DNA of 64,000 nt from Mesorhizobium sp. (lineage in GTDB: Bacteria > Pseudomonadota > Alphaproteobacteria > Rhizobiales > Rhizobiaceae): contig NZ_JAEULZ010000046.1 of the NCBI RefSeq assembly GCF_016793485.1, forward strand, positions 248,001-312,000, written 5' to 3'. The notes under the pieces are model-generated. The model did not search any database. It was given only the letters and a program-made list of their open reading frames with translations, and was not told the origin of the DNA. Below, piece by piece: positions 17,443-27,351 of the stretch. The position numbers were made by a program, and so were the translations under genes. Every line of letters starts with the position of its first letter. The stretch's first letter is position 1.

Positions 17443-18888
17443 ATGCGGTTTCTTTCACGCGGCGCTATTGCCGCGATGTTGCTTGGCTGTGCGGTTACGT
17501 CGGGTCATGCAGCCGAGCGGGCGATCGTTGTTTTCGATGCCTCCGGGTCGATGTGGGGCCAGATCGACGGAAAGCCGAAGCAGGTGGTCGCGCGCGACAC
17601 GCTGCGCAGTGTCCTGCAAACCCTGCCATCAGGCGCGGAACTCGGGCTGATGGCCTATGGCCACCGCGAGAAGGGTTCCTGCGCCGACATCGAGCTGATC
17701 GTTCCGCCTGCGGCCGGAACCGCGAGCGCCATCACGCAGGCCGTCGACGGGTTGAAATTCGTCGGCAAGACGCCCCTGACGGCGGCCGTGCGGCAGGCTG
17801 CCGAAGCGTTGAAATACACCGAGCAAAAGTCAACCGTGATCCTGGTCACGGACGGCGTAGAGAGCTGCGAGGCCGATCCTTGTGCGCTCGGCAGGGAACT
17901 TGAGCAGGCGGGCGTCGACTTTACCGCCCATGTCGTCGGCTTCGGGCTGACGGCCGACGAGGGCAGGGAAGTCGCCTGCCTGGCTGAAAGTACGGGCGGC
18001 AAGTACCTGCAGGCGTCGGATGCCGAAGGGCTGCGGCAGGCGCTGGCGACCGCTGTTGCATCATCTCCTGAGCCGGCAACCCCCGAGCCTGCGCCTCCGG
18101 TTGCAACTCCCGCCGTACCAGCACCCGCCGCGCAGTCGGTAGAGCCAGCCCCACCCGTGGTGGCAGAGCCGGCTCCTGAGCCTGCCGCGCCGCAACCGGC
18201 GCCGGCTGAACCGGCCGCGCCCGAACCAACGCCCCCGGCCGCGGCGCCGACCGAACCAGCGCCAACCCCCCCCGTTGCTGCGGAGCCTCAGGCGGAACCG
18301 GCTGCTCCGGCCCCGGCCATGCCTGAGGCGCCCGCGGCCGCGCCGCAGCCGGCCGAACCGACGGCAGCGCCGGCCAATGACGCCGCGATCGACGCCGGCC
18401 ACGTCACCGTGAACGCGCTTTATGCGCCGGCCGGAATGCGGGTCGATGCTTCCGGGCTGGACGTGAGGATATTCAAGGCGAGGCCGAACGCAGACGGGAC
18501 GCGAGAGCAGGTTGCCTATAGCTTCGGTGCGGGCTCGAAATTCGATCTCGCCGCGGGCGATCACGTCGCCGTCGTGAAACTCGACCAGGTCGAGGTCGAG
18601 CAGCCGTTCAACGTCAGGGCGGGCGAGACTAAGGACGTGACGGCTATCCTGAACGCGGGAATTCTCGAAATCTCCGCGCCGGCGGCCAAGGACATCAAGG
18701 TTCTGTCAACGACGCGCGACGCGCAGGGCGAGCGCAAACAGTTCGGCCAGGGTTTCGGAGGGCCTTACCGTACGACGCTGCCCGCCGGCGACTATGTCGT
18801 CACGACCGACCGGCGGGACGGCACTGCGGCCAGGGAGACGGCCGTCAGGGTCAGGTTGGGCGGACGAACAGAACTGACGATTGAATAG
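17443..18888 (+). CDS. Exported VWA-domain protein (paralog 2, with long Pro/Ala linker)
   Basis: A 481-residue paralog of the preceding gene. Signal peptide MRFLSRGAIAAMLLGCAVTS, then the VWA domain with DASGS at 32-36 and LGLMAYGHREKGSCADIE, nearly identical to paralog 1. Residues about 207-312 are a low-complexity Pro/Ala/Glu linker that replaces roughly 110 structured residues of paralog 1. The C-terminal part (GMRVDASGLDVRIFKA, NAGILEISAPAAKDIK, LPAGDYVVTTDRRDG) matches the C-terminus of paralog 1. ATG at 17443 has GGGAGAGG upstream. The Pro/Ala linker may span peptidoglycan or hold the VWA domain away from the membrane; this is inference. Confidence 0.85.
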   Translation: MRFLSRGAIAAMLLGCAVTSGHAAERAIVVFDASGSMWGQIDGKPKQVVARDTLRSVLQTLPSGAELGLMAYGHREKGSCADIELIVPPAAGTASAITQAVDGLKFVGKTPLTAAVRQAAEALKYTEQKSTVILVTDGVESCEADPCALGRELEQAGVDFTAHVVGFGLTADEGREVACLAESTGGKYLQASDAEGLRQALATAVASSPEPATPEPAPPVATPAVPAPAAQSVEPAPPVVAEPAPEPAAPQPAPAEPAAPEPTPPAAAPTEPAPTPPVAAEPQAEPAAPAPAMPEAPAAAPQPAEPTAAPANDAAIDAGHVTVNALYAPAGMRVDASGLDVRIFKARPNADGTREQVAYSFGAGSKFDLAAGDHVAVVKLDQVEVEQPFNVRAGETKDVTAILNAGILEISAPAAKDIKVLSTTRDAQGERKQFGQGFGGPYRTTLPAGDYVVTTDRRDGTAARETAVRVRLGGRTELTIE

Positions 18889-18948
18889 TTTTCAAGTTGT
18901 GTGCGAAGTTTGCGAAATGATGCCGATAGATGCGCTGGAGGTCATGCG

Positions 18949-19305
18949 ATGATGAAACCGATTTCCGCGGCGTTCGCGTTGACCATCGTTTGCGCCGCTC
19001 CGGCCCTGGCCGAGCCGTTGACGATCGATCTGCCCGGTGCGGCCTCTGCCGTACGCGACAATGTCGCCTATTCCTGTACGGCCGACCGAAAGCTCGCCGT
19101 GGATTATGTCAATGTCGGGGAAAATTCGCTCGCCATCGTCAACCTTGGCGATCGAACGGTACTGATGGTCACCGTGCTTTCAGGCAGCGGCTCGCGCTAT
19201 GCCGGGCAGCAATATGTCTGGTGGACCAAGGGTGAAACCGGGGACTTCTATGATCTCACCAAGGGTGAGAATGCCCCGCCCGAGTTCTCCTGCACGGCCG
19301 AGTAG
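18949..19305 (+). CDS. MliC-family lysozyme-inhibitor-like exported protein
   Basis: A 118-residue protein with a signal peptide ending near APALA and a small beta-barrel domain. The family features are VAYSCTADRKLAVDYVN, then SGSGSRYAGQQYVWWTKG with the conserved Ser/Tyr loop that in MliC/PliC inserts into the active site of c-type lysozyme, and a terminal Cys (FSCTAE) able to pair with the first. ATG at 18949 follows GGAGG by seven bases. No lipobox is seen, so the product resembles the periplasmic PliC form. It follows the two VWA genes on the same strand and might be co-transcribed with them. Actual lysozyme inhibition is inferred from family only. Confidence 0.82.
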   Translation: MMKPISAAFALTIVCAAPALAEPLTIDLPGAASAVRDNVAYSCTADRKLAVDYVNVGENSLAIVNLGDRTVLMVTVLSGSGSRYAGQQYVWWTKGETGDFYDLTKGENAPPEFSCTAE

Positions 19306-19332
19306 CTGGCGGGGCGCGGGGGGCCGCAGTTT

Positions 19333-20088
19333 CTATTGGGCGCGCTGCTCCGACTTGCCGATCCTCTTCACCATCAGCGTCGCCTCGTTGTAATCGAGCC
19401 CGCGATCGAAACGCCCCTTCTGAAGGAAGGTCAGCGTCTGTGCGATGGTCATCGGGTTGTTCATGATGAAGGTGTGGGTGACGTTCAGGGTGATGTGGTC
19501 CCGCATGCCCTGCAGCCTGGTGCTGGCCACCGTCAGCATGCCGTCATTGGGGCCGCTCAGCTTCGAGGAGAAAATCGGGTTGGCGGAGCGGTCTCCTGCG
19601 ATGATGCCGAGCGTGTAGTTTGCTGGTCCGAGTCGTCTCGGCAGGCTGTCTGGCCCGGTGCCCAGTTCCTTGGCGGCTGGACCCATCATGCCCATCAAGT
19701 CGCTTCCGGAAAAATCATCTGCGATCTCCGACCCCTGGTTGGGCGGCGCCAGCATGACCACATTGCCCAGATTGGCCGGCCGGCTGTCGCGCAGCCAGGC
19801 ACGAAGCACGATTCCTCCCAATGAATGGGTGACGAAGTTAACCTTTACGTCGCCGCATTTCTGCACCGCGGCGGATACATACGGAGTCAATTGCTCTATC
19901 GGCTTGCGCGTAGACGGATACTTCGCGTTGACCACCTTGTAGGAGGCCTTTCTGAGCGCGACCTCCATCGTCTTCATGGATTGCCCGGTCCGCGACAGGC
20001 CATGCAAAAGGACCACACATTCCGCTGCTGCCGCAACCTGCGGCAGCGCAAGGCCGACCAGAAGGAAAAGACAACGGAGGAACATCAT
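19333..20088 (-). CDS. Exported alpha/beta hydrolase, lipase-like
   Basis: A 251-residue protein with signal peptide (MMFLRCLFLLVGLALPQVAA). The alpha/beta hydrolase core shows the oxyanion strand CVVLLHGLSRTG and the nucleophile elbow THSLGG with Ser89. Later, a DGMLTVASTRLQGM segment and THTFIMNN near the C-terminus probably supply the acid and the catalytic His. It resembles PGAP1/DUF676-like lipases or esterases acting outside the cytoplasm. It is convergent with the MliC-like gene and separated from edd by about 150 bases. The substrate is unknown. Confidence 0.85.
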   Translation of the reverse strand: MMFLRCLFLLVGLALPQVAAAAECVVLLHGLSRTGQSMKTMEVALRKASYKVVNAKYPSTRKPIEQLTPYVSAAVQKCGDVKVNFVTHSLGGIVLRAWLRDSRPANLGNVVMLAPPNQGSEIADDFSGSDLMGMMGPAAKELGTGPDSLPRRLGPANYTLGIIAGDRSANPIFSSKLSGPNDGMLTVASTRLQGMRDHITLNVTHTFIMNNPMTIAQTLTFLQKGRFDRGLDYNEATLMVKRIGKSEQRAQ

Positions 20089-20239
20089 TCACAATCTCTT
20101 ACGTGCGAGACGCACCGGCGGATCAGCGGGGTCCTGCGCCGTGCCGTGAGGTTACCGCAGCGCAGCAATTCATGAATCACAATGGGCTCGCTGTCCAGAG
20201 TCCCGAAACGCGAAAAATCCGATGTGCGGTATAGAAGCC

Positions 20240-22063
<1,824 letters not shown>

Positions 22064-22154
22064 CGTCCATCCTTCTGGCGCGCCGCTGGAAAGTGGGAGG
22101 CTCTCCACCGGCACGCAAACGGGGGCCTTGGGAGACGCCCCTCTTGAAACAGGC

Positions 22155-22850
22155 CTATTCGGCCCAGAATATTTCCACCGGTCGCGGCGCGGCCGCGATC
22201 GCCGCGCCGATCGGCAGCTTTTCGCCGGCCAGCACGCGGTCGAGAACGTCCTTCTTGTCCGGACCCTCGATGTGCAGCGCGAGGAACTCAGCCTCGACGA
22301 TCTTGCCCAGCGTCAGCGTCAGCCTGTGCTCGTGGGCGGCGGCGGATTCCACCGGCAGCGCCAGAAGGTTCGCATCGGCCGCGAGCAGTTCCGCGACATT
22401 CGCGGCGTCGGGGAAGAAGGAGGCCGTATGGCCGTCCGGCCCCATGCCGAGGATTGCGACATCGAGCGGCCAGGGCAGCTTGGCGAGCTCGGCGCGCGCA
22501 CGCTTCGCCGCTTCTTCGCCGTCATCGGTGCCCTGATAGAGCGGCACGAAGGTCGCTGCGGAAGCCGGCCCCTGCAACAGCCGGTCAGCCACCAGCTTGG
22601 CGTTGGAGCGCGGCTGGTCCGGCGGCACGAGCCGTTCGTCGATCAGTGTCACGATCACCTTTTTCCAGTCGATGTCCGCCTTGGAGAGCTCACCGAACAG
22701 CAGCGTCGGCGTCGAGCCGCCGGAGACGGCGATCAGGCCGACGCCTCGTTTCGCGACCGCGTCGGCGAGCTTGCCGGCGATCGTACCGGCAAGCGTCTTC
22801 GCAAGCTCGGCGCGGCTGGGGAAGGTGTGCAGTTCGTAGAGAAGCGCCAT
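22155..22850 (-). CDS. pgl: 6-phosphogluconolactonase (DevB/Pgl type)
   Basis: A 231-residue lactonase of the DevB/SOL family, hydrolysing 6-phosphogluconolactone made by Zwf. The motifs [50 protein letters not shown] and [14 protein letters not shown] are the family signatures. It starts three bases behind the stop of zwf, showing tight operon coupling, and is followed by edd. Length is normal. Confidence 0.96.
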   Translation of the reverse strand: MALLYELHTFPSRAELAKTLAGTIAGKLADAVAKRGVGLIAVSGGSTPTLLFGELSKADIDWKKVIVTLIDERLVPPDQPRSNAKLVADRLLQGPASAATFVPLYQGTDDGEEAAKRARAELAKLPWPLDVAILGMGPDGHTASFFPDAANVAELLAADANLLALPVESAAAHEHRLTLTLGKIVEAEFLALHIEGPDKKDVLDRVLAGEKLPIGAAIAAAPRPVEIFWAE

Positions 22851-22853
22851 TGG

Positions 22854-24329
22854 TCAGGCGCTCTCGTGCCATGTGCGGCCGTCGCGCTCGATCAGCGCAA
22901 TCGACGCGGAGGGACCCCATGTGCCGGCAGTATAGCCCTGCACTTCCTGCCGCGTATCAGCCCATGCGTCGAGGATCGGGCCGACCCACATCCATGCCGC
23001 CTCGACCTCGTCGCGGCGCATGAACAGGGTCTGGTTGCCGCGGATCACGTCCATCAGCAGGCGCTCGTAGGCATCAGGCGAGCGGCCTCCGAACGTATCG
23101 GAGAAGATCATGTCCAGCGGAAGCTGCCTCAGCCGCATGCCGCCCGGACCGGGATCCTTGACCATGATAAAGATCTTGACGCTTTCGTCCGGCTGCAGCC
23201 GGATGACGAGCTGGTTGGGCGACATGTTGCCCGCGCCGTCGCCGAAGATGTTGTAGGGCACAGGCTTGAAATTGATGACGATCTCGGAGACGCGCGTCGT
23301 CAGTCGCTTGCCGGTGCGGATGTAGAAGGGCACGCCTGCCCAGCGCCAGTTGTCGATCTCGGCCTTGAGCGCGACGAATGTCTCGGTCGTGCTGTCGGGC
23401 TTGCCGAGTTCCTCCAGATAGCCCTTCACCGGTCCACCGGCCGAGGCGCCCGCGCGATACTGGCCGCGCACCGTCTTCTTCGGCGCTTCCTGTCCGTTGA
23501 TGCGCTTCAGCGAACGCAGGACCTTCAGCTTCTCGTCGCGCACCGCGTTGGCTTCCACCGCCGATGACGGCGGCTCCATGGCGACGAGGCAGACCAGTTG
23601 CAGGATGTGGTTCTGCACCATGTCGCGCAGCGCGCCGGCGGTGTCGTAGTAGGTAACGCGATCCTCCAGGCCGACGGTCTCGGCCACGGTGATCTGCACA
23701 TGGTCGATGTGGGCGGAATTCCACACGGGCTCGAAAAGCGCGTTGGCGAAGCGAACCGCCATCAGGTTCTGCACCGTCTCCTTGCCGAGATAATGGTCGA
23801 TGCGGAAAATCTGGTGCTCGCCGAAGACGCTGCCGATCTGGTCGTTGAGCTGCTTGGCGGACGCGAGGTCGCGCCCGATCGGCTTCTCGACCACGATGCG
23901 GGAGTTCTCGGTGATGACGTCATGCTTCTTCAGCTGCGAAGCGATGCTGCCGAAGAGAGCCGGCGTCACCGCGAGATAGAAGGCGCGGATCACGTCGCTC
24001 TTGCCGATTGCCTTCTTGAGGTCGTCGAAGCCCGCGCCGCTCGTCGCGTCAGCCGGCACGTAGCTCAGCCGCTTGATGAATTTATCCACCTCGGCCTTGT
24101 CGAGATATTCTTTTGCGACGTGCTCGGTCAGCGCCTTGCGGGCGAAATCCTGGAACTCCTTGTCGGTCAGCTTGGAACGCGACGTGCCGATGATGCGCGT
24201 CGGCTCGGAGAACTGATGATCGAGCTGGCGGTGGTAGAGCGCAGGCAGCAGCTTACGCTCGGAGAGGTCGCCCGTGCCTCCGAAGATGATGAGGTCGAAA
24301 GGATCGACGGGAATGATCTGGCTGGTCAT
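22854..24329 (-). CDS. zwf: Glucose-6-phosphate 1-dehydrogenase
   Basis: A 491-residue Zwf that oxidises glucose-6-phosphate with NAD(P)+, the entry step to the Entner-Doudoroff and pentose phosphate routes. The dinucleotide motif IIFGGTGDLSERKLLPALY is at the N-terminus and the active-site signature RIDHYLGKETVQNL in the middle. ATG at 24329 is taken instead of an in-frame codon six residues upstream because it matches the usual start (MTSQIIPVDPFDLIIFGG). It is the first gene of the zwf-pgl-edd operon; an AT-rich stretch at about 24355-24380 probably holds the promoter. Confidence 0.97.
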   Translation of the reverse strand: MTSQIIPVDPFDLIIFGGTGDLSERKLLPALYHRQLDHQFSEPTRIIGTSRSKLTDKEFQDFARKALTEHVAKEYLDKAEVDKFIKRLSYVPADATSGAGFDDLKKAIGKSDVIRAFYLAVTPALFGSIASQLKKHDVITENSRIVVEKPIGRDLASAKQLNDQIGSVFGEHQIFRIDHYLGKETVQNLMAVRFANALFEPVWNSAHIDHVQITVAETVGLEDRVTYYDTAGALRDMVQNHILQLVCLVAMEPPSSAVEANAVRDEKLKVLRSLKRINGQEAPKKTVRGQYRAGASAGGPVKGYLEELGKPDSTTETFVALKAEIDNWRWAGVPFYIRTGKRLTTRVSEIVINFKPVPYNIFGDGAGNMSPNQLVIRLQPDESVKIFIMVKDPGPGGMRLRQLPLDMIFSDTFGGRSPDAYERLLMDVIRGNQTLFMRRDEVEAAWMWVGPILDAWADTRQEVQGYTAGTWGPSASIALIERDGRTWHESA

Positions 24330-24578
24330 AGGGGGTCCACTCCGCACCGCAGTGCAATATATATTCTAATCGATTTAATCTTGCTAGTGCCAACTCGATG
24401 CCAAGGTGCCGCAGGCTTGGAGTCGGCGGCTGGCCGGGCTTGAATTGCGATGGCACCATAGTGCCTCCCTGTGACAGAATTCAAAGGGAGAATCGGCTGC
24501 GGGCGCATATCTTTCGGGCAGAGCACACAAGGGCCGCATCTTCGCAAAGGTGGCGGACCCCGCGATGGAGGGCAAATA

Positions 24579-24977
24579 ATGAACCGGCTGTTGTCCAGCT
24601 CGATGGCGATCCTCGCCCTATGCGCGGCCAGTGCCAGCCTGGCGGCGGACGTGACGGTCATCGATGGCGACACGATCGTGTATGAAGGCAAGCAGGCCGA
24701 GATATGGGGCGTCATCGCGCCGTCGAAGGGCGAAACCTGCGCCACGTCCGGCAACGAGAAATGGCCTTGCGGCGAGCGCGCCTTCACGCAGCTTTCCGAA
24801 GCAGCTGCTGACGAGACTTTTGCCTGCGAGGAAAAGGAGCCTGGCTTTCTCCTGTGCCGCGCCGGCGGGCTGGATGTCGGTCTGCTGATGGTCAAGGAAG
24901 GGCTGGTGCGGGCTCGGCAAGACTATCACGACGTCGAGGCAAGGGCCCGCGAAGCGCGCGTCGGGCTTTGGCAGTAA
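24579..24977 (+). CDS. Exported SNase-fold (thermonuclease-like) protein with lost catalytic residues
   Basis: A 132-residue protein with signal peptide (to about ASASLA). The staphylococcal-nuclease fold is recognisable from VIDGDTIVYEGKQAEIWG, the central hydrophobic strand, and the C-terminal MVKEGLVRARQDYHDVEARAREARVGLWQ. However, the segment aligned with the catalytic RLxxxDTPE reads EIWGVIAPS, and the region of the second catalytic Arg (YGR in active enzymes) reads PGF, so Arg35, Asp40, Glu43 and Arg87 equivalents are missing. Four cysteines (54, 64, 83, 93) could form two disulfides in the periplasm. ATG at 24579 follows GGAGG. It probably acts as a binding protein rather than a nuclease. 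Confidence 0.78.
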   Translation: MNRLLSSSMAILALCAASASLAADVTVIDGDTIVYEGKQAEIWGVIAPSKGETCATSGNEKWPCGERAFTQLSEAAADETFACEEKEPGFLLCRAGGLDVGLLMVKEGLVRARQDYHDVEARAREARVGLWQ

Positions 24978-24981
24978 GGCG

Positions 24982-25980
24982 TCAGTCGCCCGTCGCGGCG
25001 ATGATCTCGCCGAGCAGCGCGTGAAGGTCGTCGCGGTGGCCGCTTTGCGCAGACGGGTCGTCGGGGATCGAGGTCATGGCCACAGTGAGCCCGAGAGCCG
25101 GTACGATGTAGAGCATCTGGCCGCCGAAGCCCCACGCATAGACCACGTCCTGTCCGGCGATCTGGCGCATGAACCAGCCATAGCCGTAGCCGTCACCGGA
25201 ATAGATCGAGTGCGTGCGGACCTTCCAGGATTCGGTCACCCAGTTCTCTGAGACGACCTGTTCGCCCGCGCGGTTCCTGCCGCCGTTACGGTAGAGTTCG
25301 CCGAAGGCCAGCAGCGAGCGCGTCGACATCGCCATCTGGTTGCCGCCGACATAGATGCCCTGCGGGTCGCGGTCCCATGCGCCGATGGAAAAGCCTTCGA
25401 CCGGTCCCAGCCAGTCGCGCGCAAGCTCGCGCGTCGGCTTGCCGCCGGCCCGCGTCAGGATGGCCGAAAGAAGATGCGTCGAGCCGGTGGAATAAAGCAT
25501 CGGCCCGCCCGGATCGCCGTCGAAGGGTTCGGCCAGCGCCGCCCGCACCCAGTTGCGGCTCGACACCCAGCGCCCGTAGTTCGGCCCGGAGGTGCGGCCG
25601 AGCCCCGCCTGCATAGAGAGCAGGTTGCCGATCGTCACGTCATTGAGCCGCGGGTCGGCATTGTCAGGCAGGTCTCGCGCGAGGATTGGCGCGATCTTCT
25701 GGTCGACGCCCTCCAGGACTTGCCTGTCGATGGCGATGCCGACCAGCGCCGAGATGACGGATTTCGAAGCCGACTTGATGTTGGTCGCGGCATCAGGCGA
25801 ACCGCCGTGGTAACCGCGCGCTGCGATCTCCTTGCCGTCGAAGGCGACGACGACGTTCAGCAGCGGCCCGAGATCCCTGGCGCGGTCCAGTACCAGCGGC
25901 AAGGCCTTGCCGGCCTGTGGCCATGCCAGGCGCGTCGAGGCGAGAAGGAGTGGAACTGCGAGGAGGGCGCGTCTGTTCAT
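24982..25980 (-). CDS. Exported serine hydrolase, class C beta-lactamase family
   Basis: A 332-residue protein of the serine beta-lactamase-like superfamily with a signal peptide (ALLAVPLLLASTRLAWPQA). The nucleophile motif SxxK is SASK at residues 70-73, and a YxS-type motif appears as LYSTGS near the middle. The region GYGYGWFMRQ near the C-terminus lies where the third motif is expected. Members include esterases, peptidases and true AmpC enzymes; without the full KTG-type triad a lactamase role is unlikely. It is convergent with the SNase-like gene, with four bases between stops, and upstream of it lies the 3' end of puuB. Confidence 0.85.
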   Translation of the reverse strand: MNRRALLAVPLLLASTRLAWPQAGKALPLVLDRARDLGPLLNVVVAFDGKEIAARGYHGGSPDAATNIKSASKSVISALVGIAIDRQVLEGVDQKIAPILARDLPDNADPRLNDVTIGNLLSMQAGLGRTSGPNYGRWVSSRNWVRAALAEPFDGDPGGPMLYSTGSTHLLSAILTRAGGKPTRELARDWLGPVEGFSIGAWDRDPQGIYVGGNQMAMSTRSLLAFGELYRNGGRNRAGEQVVSENWVTESWKVRTHSIYSGDGYGYGWFMRQIAGQDVVYAWGFGGQMLYIVPALGLTVAMTSIPDDPSAQSGHRDDLHALLGEIIAATGD

Positions 25981-26058
25981 TGGCCGTAAGATAGCCCGGC
26001 CATTCTGACGAAACAGGGGACGGATCTTACTGTCACGCGCTTGTGACGGCAGCGTGGT

Positions 26059-27351
26059 TCAGAAACGATCCCGCAGCGCATACCAGTTGAGCGCCAGGAA
26101 CAGCAGCGGCGCACGGAACGTGCGTCCGCCGGGGAAGGGCGGTATCTTCAGGTCCTCGAACAGCTTGAGGCGGTCGCGGTTGCCCGCGACGGACTCGGCG
26201 TAGAGCTTGCCCATGAAATTGGAAAGCATGACGCCGTGGCCGGAATAGCCGCCGGCGGAGATGACGCCGGGCATCACCTCCTTCACGAAGGGTTTGCGTG
26301 GCAGCGTGATGCCAACATAGCCGCCCCATGCATGGGTGATCTCGACGTCCTTCAGTTGCGGATAGATCTCGACGATCTGCTTGCGGATATGGATGTGGAT
26401 ATCCTGTGGATCGCCGGGCGCGTAGATCTCGCGGCCGCCGAATAGAAGTTCGCCCGTTTTCGCGCGTCGGAAATAACGCACCACGAAGCGCGAGTCCGAC
26501 ACGGACTCGCCGCCCGGCAGTACCGGACTGTCGTCGCCGAGCGGCACGGTCGCGCCGATGAAAGAGCCGATCGGCATGATGTGCGAGGCCGTCTGTGGCT
26601 CAAGGTCGCCACCATAGGAATTCACTGCGATCAGGCACTTCTTCGCGGTAATCGTGCCGGTCGGCGTTTTCACCACGACCTTTCCGCCATTGGTGGAGAT
26701 GTTGGTGGCCTTGGTGTTTTCATGCAGCTTCGCGCCGCTTTCCGCCGCCACGCGCGCCGTGCCGATCACCAGCTTCAGGGGATGGATATGGCCGGTGCCG
26801 GTGTCGCGCACGCCGCCGAAATAGTGATCCGAACCCATGCGCTCATGCGTCTCGGCCGCGTCCATGTACGCAATATGCGGATAGTTGAAACGCGTGTTCA
26901 TCGCCTCGGCATGCTCGACATATTCGGGCAGCGCGCGTTCCTTGTGGCAGACGTTGAGGTGGCCGGGACGGAAGTCAATCTCTATCTTGTTGGTCTCGGC
27001 GAATTCGAGCAGATGCGCCTTGGCCTCCTCGGCCACGTCGAACAGCGCCTTGGCGCGCGTGAAGCCCAGTTCCTTCTCGATCTCCTCCGCGCCGGCGCGC
27101 TGGCCTGTGCCAAGCTGCCCGCCATTGCGGCCTGAGGCGCCGTCGCCGATCCGGTTGCCCTCTATCAGCACGACATTCGTACCGGCTTTCGCCAGATGCG
27201 TCGCGGCCGACAGCCCGGTGAAACCGCCGCCGACGATGACGACATCGGTCGAGACATCGCCGTCGAGAGGCGCATAGTCAGGCCGGGGACCAGCGGTGTC
27301 CTCGTACCAGGAGTAACCGGGCGAGATAGGGGATTGGTATTTCATGATCAC
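26059..27351 (-). CDS. puuB: FAD-dependent amine oxidoreductase, gamma-glutamylputrescine oxidase type
   Basis: A 430-residue DAO-family flavoenzyme. The FAD motif DVVIVGGGFTGLSAATHLAKAG and the downstream GASGRNGGQ signature are those of PuuB/OrdL-like proteins, which oxidise gamma-glutamylputrescine. The C-terminal part (HAWGGYVGITLPRKP, GYSGHGVMLSNFMGKL) fits. Its start overlaps the stop of the glutamine-synthetase-like gene by four bases (ATG at 27351; ATG at 27345 is an alternative), so the pair is translationally coupled. In E. coli, PuuA and PuuB act in succession on putrescine, and the same order of function is inferred here. A second option is oxidation of other glutamylated amines. 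Confidence 0.82.
   Translation of the reverse strand: MIMKYQSPISPGYSWYEDTAGPRPDYAPLDGDVSTDVVIVGGGFTGLSAATHLAKAGTNVVLIEGNRIGDGASGRNGGQLGTGQRAGAEEIEKELGFTRAKALFDVAEEAKAHLLEFAETNKIEIDFRPGHLNVCHKERALPEYVEHAEAMNTRFNYPHIAYMDAAETHERMGSDHYFGGVRDTGTGHIHPLKLVIGTARVAAESGAKLHENTKATNISTNGGKVVVKTPTGTITAKKCLIAVNSYGGDLEPQTASHIMPIGSFIGATVPLGDDSPVLPGGESVSDSRFVVRYFRRAKTGELLFGGREIYAPGDPQDIHIHIRKQIVEIYPQLKDVEITHAWGGYVGITLPRKPFVKEVMPGVISAGGYSGHGVMLSNFMGKLYAESVAGNRDRLKLFEDLKIPPFPGGRTFRAPLLFLALNWYALRDRF

Noticed and set aside
24579-24977. Active secreted thermonuclease
   Set aside because: Catalytic Arg/Asp/Glu residues are replaced although the fold is kept.
24982-25980. AmpC beta-lactamase (resistance gene)
   Set aside because: SxxK is present, but the YxN and KTG motifs of true class C lactamases are not clear; a general serine hydrolase is the safer call.
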